From the NCBI GenBank assembly GCA_022113835.1, contig JAILWY010000019.1, positions 5,170,001-5,234,000 on the forward strand: a stretch of 64,000 nucleotides of DNA. The letters run 5' to 3'. Shown here one piece after another: positions 58,060-64,000 of this stretch (within the stretch, counting starts at the first letter, position 1; each line of letters opens with the position of its first letter). Below the pieces are notes generated by a model. That model was not told where the DNA came from and ran no database searches. It worked only from the letters and a program-made list of their open reading frames with translations. This DNA is from Atopsyche davidsoni. Lineage: Eukaryota; Arthropoda; Insecta; Trichoptera; Hydrobiosidae. Both the position numbers and the translations under genes were made by a program.

Positions 58060-58992
58060 CAGGGTGTTTTTTATAGAGGTATAGAACTTTAAGTTGGCAA
58101 CACTGTTTTAACTGGCGGCCATTTTGTCAGCTGTCAAGGGATTTATGTTTAATTTGGTTTGGCATTTCAACATAAATAGATTAATGATCACCTAGCAAGG
58201 CGCAGATTTGGTGAATGGGCCCAAAACAAGATTGCCGTTGATCCCGATTTTCATAAGCGAATTTTGTTTAGCGATGAAGCCCACTTTTGGTTGAATGGAT
58301 ACGTCAATAAACAAAACTTCCATATTTGGAGTGATGATAATCCTCAAGTGTATGTTGAGACACCGTTACATCTAGAAAAACTGACTGTTTGGTGTGCTTT
58401 ATGGGCTGGTGGAATCATTGGTCCGTACTTCTTTAAATACGATGCTGGTCAGGTCGTTACAGTCAATGGTGACTGCTATAGAGCCATGACTACTGACTTT
58501 TTCGTTCATCAATTAAACAACCATGATGTGCAGGAGCTGTGGTTTCAGCAAGACGGCGCAACATGTCACACAGCTCGTGCCACAATTGCTTTATTGAAGG
58601 AAACGTTTGGTAACCGCATAGTTTCACGTTTCGGACCCGTTAATTGGCCTCCAAAATCGTGCGATTTAACGCCGCTAGACTATTTTCTGTGGGGATAAGT
58701 GAAATTGCTAGTCTACGCCGATAAGCCCGAAACGATTGACCACTTAGAGGACAACATTCGCCGCGTTATTGCCGATATACGGCCACAAATGTTGGAAAAA
58801 GTCATCGAGAATTGGACCTCCAGACTAGACTACGTCCGAGCCAGCCGTGGCGATCATATGCCAGAAATCATATTTAAATTATAATGCCAAAAAATTATCA
58901 TTCGAATAAAGTTAATTTCATGTCAATTTAAAAAAATTATCTTTGTTTTATTCTATTTCAAAGTTCTATACCTCTATAAAAAAAACACCCTA
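58060..58992 (+). mobile_element. DD41D Tc1/mariner-superfamily element (933 bp)
   Basis: Terminal inverted repeats of about 32 bp: ACAGGGTGTTTTTTATAGAG at the left and, on the other strand, AGGGTGTTTTTTTTATAGAG at the right, both continuing GTATAGAACTTT. TA lies on both sides (58058-58059, 58993-58994). It holds the transposase pseudogene at 58177-58881. Full-length relatives carry an N-terminal DNA-binding domain that is missing here. Confidence 0.92.
58177..58881 (+). pseudogene. DD41D transposase, N-terminally deleted, one internal stop
   Basis: Open reading begins within HLARRRFGEWAQNKIAVD (about 58189) and runs through the first catalytic motif ILFSDEAHFW (58261-58290), WFQQDGATCHTARATI with the second catalytic Asp, and CDLTPLDYFLWG with the third. 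There are 41 residues between the second and third Asp, the DD41D (rosa/VISITOR-like) spacing. A TAA at 58696-58698 sits where relatives have the Tyr of WGYVK; reading resumes in the same frame as VKLLVYADKPETIDHLED to the natural end PEIIFKL and TAA at about 58882. The DNA-binding N-terminus was lost in an internal deletion near 58177. All three catalytic Asp remain, but without DNA binding it cannot act alone. Confidence 0.93.
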
Positions 58993-58999
58993 TACTAGC

Positions 59000-59990
59000 A
59001 AGCCCATCGCGTAGTTTTGTTTACAAGAACCGCGCACAATGCATGAATTCTGTATTACGAATCGACGTAAACAATTCTCATATAAATTCAGTCGCATTGT
59101 ACGGAGCCCATGACCCGTTTCCCGGGCGCATTTCGGTGACAGAATAGTCCGTACATCCTTTGGGGCTGGCCTGATGCTGGCGGCCCTCTACACACGCCCG
59201 TTTCACTCCAGTCACCCGACAATGGGCGGAGTAAGTGCGCCGCGCTCGAATTTTCACGGATCGCCAATTGCCCCCTTTGCCGCGGAATCGTAAACTCGCT
59301 CACCGTGAAAACGACTTTACATACTTTAAACGAATTAGGCGCCCTCGCTGTCAAAAGCGTAATGATATGTAATATGTGAGTTACATCAAATTTCGGGCCT
59401 AATTGCTTAATGTTGCGAGCTGATTAAGGGCCTCGTTCTCGAATATATATTATATTACGATGTATGTGTACTGGCATTTGAAGCATCAACGACAATTCCT
59501 CAGCTATCTTTACAGAATAATATTAGTAAAACACTCGTATCATGTACGTAGGATTCTATTAACCCGTTTTTGAGATCCACCCATAGTGTTGACATAGAAT
59601 CAATTCACCAAAGTTGCAATGACATTTCTCCGTTGACGATAAGCTCGGTTGGATTTTTTTTACACTTAATCGCTTTGTAGAGGCAAAGTGTATAATTCTG
59701 TTGCAGGGGTTTCGAGATCCACCCTCTTATTTTTGTAACATAAATCGGGTCGCGAAGGCTCCAACGACAACTTCTCGGAGCTTCCTTGGCGACTGGCTCG
59801 GCTGGGTTTCGTGTACTCTTTATCGATGTATGGAGATGGTTTCCGCTTTGAGGAAATCGTTATTTGAGCGCATGCTCCGTTACGCTCGACCCGCCTGAAA
59901 CAATGGCCCTGCCGCGGCACACATATAGCATTGTTACGTTTTATAAATACCGGTGTCATTTCTGAGCTTCGCACTACCGCGGGACGTCTC
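59000..59990. promoter_or_regulatory. GC-balanced, single-copy looking region
   Basis: About 1 kb clearly less AT-rich than its flanks, with no repeats or transposon ends. Overlapping frames on both strands (59088-59354, 59666-59974) show no domain. Possibly conserved regulatory sequence; not shown. Confidence 0.3.
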
Positions 59991-59999
59991 CATTTTGAA

Positions 60000-60590
60000 T
60001 ATTACGGATCCATGTACACAAAAACCAATCTGCCTTTTTGTTTTCGTGCTATAAATTATTTTCGATTCTTCGGTTATCAGCTTTGGGTGTAACTAAAAAA
60101 TTAATAAAAAAATTACAAAAACACTCACGCCACGAACGCAAAAGATATTTCAACTTTTTTTATTTAATACATGTTAAATGAAGCGATCTGAAATTATCAT
60201 ATGCAGTGGCCGCTCATAAGTAGTGGGTGTTTGAAAACATCGTCGTACATTTATAGGAGCTTTTTTTTCATGCTTGGGTTCATTTCGAAAATCCAAATAT
60301 TGATTTTATTTCATAAGGGATGGAGGGTGGTAAGCCGGTTCACATAACAATTGATTTTATATCAGGCAGAGCGCGTTTACTATAGATATAACGTAATGCT
60401 GGAAACATGTTGGAAATATTACACGATCCGTGTTGTAAAGTATATTGAATTTTGTTAAATTTTAATCTAAAATCACTCTATGAATTTGTGAAGTAGTCAC
60501 AAATCGAGTATAATAAACATCTTAGAAACGTCGAAAAACGGTAATATCACTATCAAATAAAAATTAAAGCTAAGCAATACAATTGCAGCG
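60000..60590. other. Unannotated AT-rich sequence
   Basis: No recognised feature. Confidence 0.45.
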
Positions 60591-60629
60591 GACTTCCTCG
60601 ATCTGTTTCTGAACCAGCCGGAAGGTGAT

Positions 60630-61568
60630 ATGTGCAGGCTCGCGGGTCTGCTTCAGCCTGACAATCGAGCAGTAATTTGCTTCTTCTCATTTTGAGAGTT
60701 ACTGTATAGTTTTATCCAGGTAAAAAATACAAGATAGGACGTTTTGAATAGTTAGTGTTGTGTTGAAAATCAACTGATACCCGACCATCGATTGGGTGTT
60801 TTTTTAAAAATTGGTTTTACCTAAGCAAGAGAGGACGCTATTATAGAGGCTGGGTACGCCATTCGATTCGGTTGTCGGGTCTGCTTCAGCCCGACAACCG
60901 AGCAGTAATTTGCTTCTTCTCATTTTGAGAGTTACTGTATAGTTTTATCCAGGTAAAAAATACAAAATAGGACGTATTAAATAGTTAGTGTTGTGTTGAA
61001 AATCAACTGATACCCGATCATCGATTGGGTGTTTTTTTAAAAATTGGTTTTACCTAAGCAAGAGAGGACGCTATTATAGAGGCTGGGTACGCCATTCGAT
61101 TCGGTTGTCGGGTCTGCTTCAACCCGACAACCGAGCAGTAATTTGCTTCTTCTCATTTTGAGAGTTACTGTATAGTTTTATCCAGGTAAAAAATACAAAA
61201 TAGGGCGTTCTGAATAGTTAGTGTTGTGTTGAAAATCAACTGATACCCGACCATCGATTGGGTGTTTTTAAAAATTGTTTTACCTAAGCAAGAGAGGACG
61301 CTATTATAGAGGCTGGGTACGCCATTCGATTCGGTTGTCGGATCTGCTTCAGCCCGACAACCGAGCAGTAATTTGCTTCTTCTCATTTTGAGAGTTACTG
61401 TATAGTTTTATCCAGGTAAAAAATACAAAATAGGACGTTTTGAATAGTTAGTGTTGTGTTGAAATTCAACTGATACCCGACCATCGATTGGGTGTTTTTT
61501 TAAATTGTTTTACCTAAGCAAGAGAGGACGCTATTATAGAGGCTGGCTACGCCATTCGATTCGGTCGT
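60630..61568. repeat. 233-bp tandem array, four units, each with a hairpin
   Basis: GAGCAGTAATTTGCTTCTTC occurs at 60667, 60900, 61133 and 61363, spacings 233, 233 and 230. In units 2 and 3 it is immediately preceded by an 11-bp perfect hairpin, CGGTTGTCGGG with CCCGACAACCG around a 10-base loop TCTGCTTCAG. Unit 4 has one mismatch in the stem, and unit 1 has a different but still paired GCTCG/CGAGC stem. Units are otherwise nearly identical. The array runs into the CpG block at 61565. Confidence 0.93.
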
Positions 61569-61850
61569 CGGTTGTGCCGCAGCGTGTGCGGGCAGCTTTG
61601 CACAAAAGCACCGAGCTGACATTTGTCGCGGCGCGCCAGCGGGCGGCTCGGCTCCGCGTTGTTCGCATTATTATCGCATTATCTCGGCCGGCTCGCGGGA
61701 GCCTCGCGATTGGGCGGCCGGAAAACAAAATGGCGGAACGGGGACGCCTTCCGCGCGCCGCCGCCCCGACGCACGCGCACCGCCGCCGCCGTCCGCAGGG
61801 CTGCCGCTTGCCCGCAGGCCCTCCCGAGGACCCCACCTGCTAAAAAGCAA
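61565..61850. promoter_or_regulatory. CpG-rich island
   Basis: Extreme CpG content. It includes GATTGGGCGG (an inverted CCAAT-type box) near 61708 and CAAAATGGCGGA near 61727, which matches both a YY1 site and a start-codon context. A 37-codon frame from that ATG is Arg/Pro/Ala-rich and ends at 61841. Frames are open on both strands, as expected of GC-rich DNA. A promoter with first exon is conceivable but unproven. Confidence 0.4.
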
Positions 61851-61969
61851 TCATGCACTTATCAGAAGAAAAAAAAACACAGCTGCAGTGACCGATTAAA
61901 AAATTCAAGCGCAGAAATTTTTATGATTTTTTGATGCACTCCTCCAAAGTACGTATATGTGTAATACTA

Positions 61970-62160
61970 CTGATGATGACTGTCACGACGTCTTATCTGC
62001 GATATACACGACGGTCCTGGTTCTCCGCTTCTTCAAAATATGTAAATGCCTGCGTTGAAATTTTGCGCACAGCTCGCTTATATAGTTGAGGCGATCCTGT
62101 CACTGTGCTTCTATCCTAAATACGCAGACGTAAATACATATAGTCGAAGCAGGTTCATAT
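61970..62160. other. Unclassified sequence
   Basis: No feature recognised. CTGATGATGAC at 61970 looks like a hammerhead core start but has no GAAAC partner. Confidence 0.4.
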
Positions 62161-62165
62161 ATTAT

Positions 62166-62860
62166 TGATGGATTCTGCTGATGGCCTTTGGGCTTCATGG
62201 TGTCCTTGTGGAGTGGATTGCGGCAGCTCTGATTTGTATCCACCCTTGGCGTCCTTGTGCAGTGATAGTTGTCATACTTGCGGCAGCTCTGATATGCACC
62301 CTTCCGGAATGCGTAGTCGCCTCAGACTGCTGATGGCCCTTGTACCTCACAGCACCTTCCTGTAGTGGGGTCCTTGTGCAGTGATAGCTGTCATACTTGC
62401 GGCAGCTCTGATTTGTACTTGGCGATGCAACCTTCCAGAATGCGTAGTCGCCTCAGACTGCTGATGGCATTTGTACCTCACAGCGCCTTTCTTTAGTAGC
62501 GTCCTTGTGCAGTGGATAGCTGTCATACTTGCGGCAGCTCTGATTTGTACGTTTGCAATGCAACCTTCCAGAATGCGTAGTCGCCTCAGACTGCTGATGG
62601 CCTTTGTACCTCACAGCGCCTTTCTTTAGTAGCGTTCTTGTGCAGTGGATAGCTCTCACACTTGCAGTAGCTCTGATTTGTACGTTTGCGATGCAACCTT
62701 CCGGAATGCGTAGCCGCCTCAGACAGCTGATGGCCTTTGTACCTCACAGCGCCTTCCTGTAGTGGGGTCCTTGTGCAGTGGATAGCTGTCACACTTGCGG
62801 CAGCTCTGATTTGTACGCTTGCGATGCACCCTTCCAGAATGCGTAGTCCCGATGGGGTTC
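62166..62860. repeat. 133-bp tandem array, about five units
   Basis: GTCCTTGTGCAGTG or GTTCTTGTGCAGTGG recurs at 62251, 62370, 62501, 62634 and 62767, with a partial unit at 62202. The last spacings are 131, 133 and 133. Each unit holds GCGGCAGCTCTGATTTGTA, CTTCCAGAATGCGTAGTCGC and TTTGTACCTCACAGCGCC. The minus strand is open through several units, but because 133 is not a multiple of three each unit is read in a different frame, so coding is unlikely. Confidence 0.92.
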
Positions 62861-62869
62861 GGGCCCAGC

Positions 62870-63120
62870 CCTGGCGTCGTGCCTGGGTCGTCGCGTGCAG
62901 GACGCTGCCGCCCCGCCATTGGCAGACGATTGTTATGATTTGCCGGAGCGCGCGCATCGGGTCGCCGCTCGACCTCGCATGTCAGACACCCCGGGAATGA
63001 TTGCCTTCGCGTTTTTGCAATTGGCTGTGGTGATTCCTGCCAAGAGTTTCGAGCAGACAGCTGGTTTAGTGATTTTGGTAACCGCATCGGTCTGATTGCG
63101 ACGTCGCCTTGAAATCGTCA
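62870..63120. other. GC-richer block downstream of the array
   Basis: A minus-strand frame enters the array from here (RQSFPGCLTCEVERRPDA, LPMAGRQRPARDDPG). It has a plausible residue mix but no recognised family. It may be part of an unclassified retroelement. Confidence 0.3.
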
Positions 63121-63224
63121 AATAACAAAAAAAAATGGAATTTTGTACTGTTGCATCAATGAGCCCAAAGTTAGTTTAAAATATCCACATATTAAAAACA
63201 GATAAAAATATTCACACTTTCACC

Positions 63225-63290
63225 CAGAGCCTTGTAGTCATCAAGTAGGCGTACTAACGGCTGGACCACTGGCGGTTGAAAACATTTGCA
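63225..63290 (-). repeat. tRNA-like SINE head, degenerate
   Basis: Minus strand: CCAGTGGTCCAGCCGTTAGT carries an A-box-like phrase. It is followed after about 30 bases by AAGGCTCTGGGTGAAAG in B-box position. It resembles the head at 9071 in both boxes. Confidence 0.45.
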
Positions 63291-63299
63291 TGATTCTAT

Positions 63300-63875
63300 A
63301 AACTCAACCAGTCGTAGAGCTAGAATAAAAGATATAACTGATTTAAGAACCACTTGCCTTTGTTTGTGTATTTCGATTTCTATTGTCGTCAGATGATCGT
63401 TTACAATTTACATTGGCACAGAGCTTGTAATAGCTGGAATAAATCGGAAGCGACGTGAGTACAAATCGAAGAGGAAGAGAAAGACGTGTATTCGATAACG
63501 TATTGAAGTTATACTAAGAAATAATGTTAGCATGGTGATTTTCTATAGAACCCCAACGAACGAAGGTTTATTTTATATGAATCGAAACAAATATACTCGT
63601 ATTTATAATGAAAACTATCATCCAGTGTGTATTACAAATGATTTCTTTGTTTTAAAGAAATTAAATGAAATGTTTGAAAATCGCAAAATCAGCATTATAT
63701 AAAATATAAACATATCAATTTAAAAAAAAATCAATGATACTGCAAGCTTTAATTTTCTTTCTTAATAATATTTAAATTTATTTGAGTATCTCAGAGACGT
63801 GGCCTGAAAAGCTTATCATTTGTTGGCGTTGTCGATTTGGTTGGCAGCGAGGGGGTGTTATAAGACTAAGAAACC
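63300..63875. other. Unannotated AT-rich sequence
   Basis: No recognised feature. Confidence 0.45.
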
Positions 63876-63879
63876 ACTT

Positions 63880-63946
<67 letters not shown>
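63880..63946. repeat. Long (TA)n microsatellite
   Basis: About 30 uninterrupted TA units. Confidence 0.97.
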
Positions 63947-63949
<3 letters not shown>

Positions 63950-64000
63950 CAAGACGGCGACCATTTTGTTTTAGCCCTACTGGTGGCTCTGGTCATGTGT

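Noticed and set aside
61505..61934. Open frames of 100-112 codons over the second CpG island
   Set aside because: They start in the tandem array, run on both strands and show low-complexity Arg/Ala/Pro content.
61968..62000. CTGATGATGACTGTCACGACGTC resembling a hammerhead core start
   Set aside because: The stem is followed by TTATC, not GAAAC, so the catalytic 3' half is absent.
62586..63087. 122-123 codon minus-strand frames rich in Cys, His and Lys, superficially zinc-finger-like
   Set aside because: They are translations of a 133-bp satellite whose units shift frame; Cys/His spacing fits no zinc-finger class.
1..64000. CRISPR arrays, operons, ribosome binding sites or phage-like modules
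   Set aside because: Composition, transposon families, splice-like signals and telomere repeats are eukaryotic; the tandem repeats lack spacer structure.

Overview
The window reads as non-coding, repeat-dense DNA from an AT-rich animal genome, most likely an insect. The pointers are short interstitial runs of the insect telomere unit TTAGG, an irritans/cecropia-like mariner, a DD41D Tc1/mariner element, Helitrons, an arthropod-type endonuclease/reverse-transcriptase LINE and tRNA-derived SINEs. A lepidopteran or another insect with an expanded genome would fit; nothing here fixes the order. No complete host gene is visible. Two plus-strand candidates for host exons are given: an internal exon at 30296-30396 and a weak terminal exon near 49491. 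If both are real, most of the window is intron of one gene. Every recognisable long coding stretch is a decayed transposase, Rep or reverse transcriptase.

Layout. 1-9 kb: diverged tandem repeats, a mariner C-terminal fragment (1795-2300), a palindrome with hammerhead-like halves (3495-3627), a decayed Tc1 element (4380-5345), a LINE tail (6615-6690) and two tRNA-like SINE heads. 9-14 kb: mostly unannotatable AT-rich sequence. 14-21 kb: two minus-strand Helitron copies, MITEs with CAGTAATACCCC ends and TA target sites, a 164-bp satellite containing telomeric repeats and a hAT-type MITE. 23-28 kb: a tRNA-like SINE in two inverted copies around a tandem array, a CpG-rich block, a hAT element carrying a ~290-bp-arm foldback element, and a hammerhead ribozyme on the minus strand (27612-27752). 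28-32 kb: a perfect heat-shock-element array, a decayed Tc1/mariner element, the best host exon candidate, and a 1.17-kb repeat whose inverted partner is at 55.7-56.75 kb. 32-40 kb: nearly featureless AT-rich DNA.

40-47 kb: LINE remnants and three tandem arrays (about 62, 300 and 438 bp periods). 49-54 kb: the weak exon candidate, another LINE tail, a pogo-like end and the inverted partner of the 16-kb repeat. 54-57 kb: a GC-rich block with a TATA-like motif, a 194-bp array fused to a SINE head, and a piggyBac-type MITE. 58-59 kb: the best preserved transposon, a DD41D element with intact terminal repeats but a deleted N-terminus and one internal stop. 60.6-63 kb: a 233-bp array in which each unit carries a hairpin, a CpG-rich block and a 133-bp array. 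The window ends in a long (TA)n microsatellite.

The parts do not form a pathway. What links them is repeat biology: satellites bounded by SINE heads, inverted segment pairs ending at a MITE terminus, nested insertions, and ribozyme motifs of the kind known from Penelope-like retroelements.
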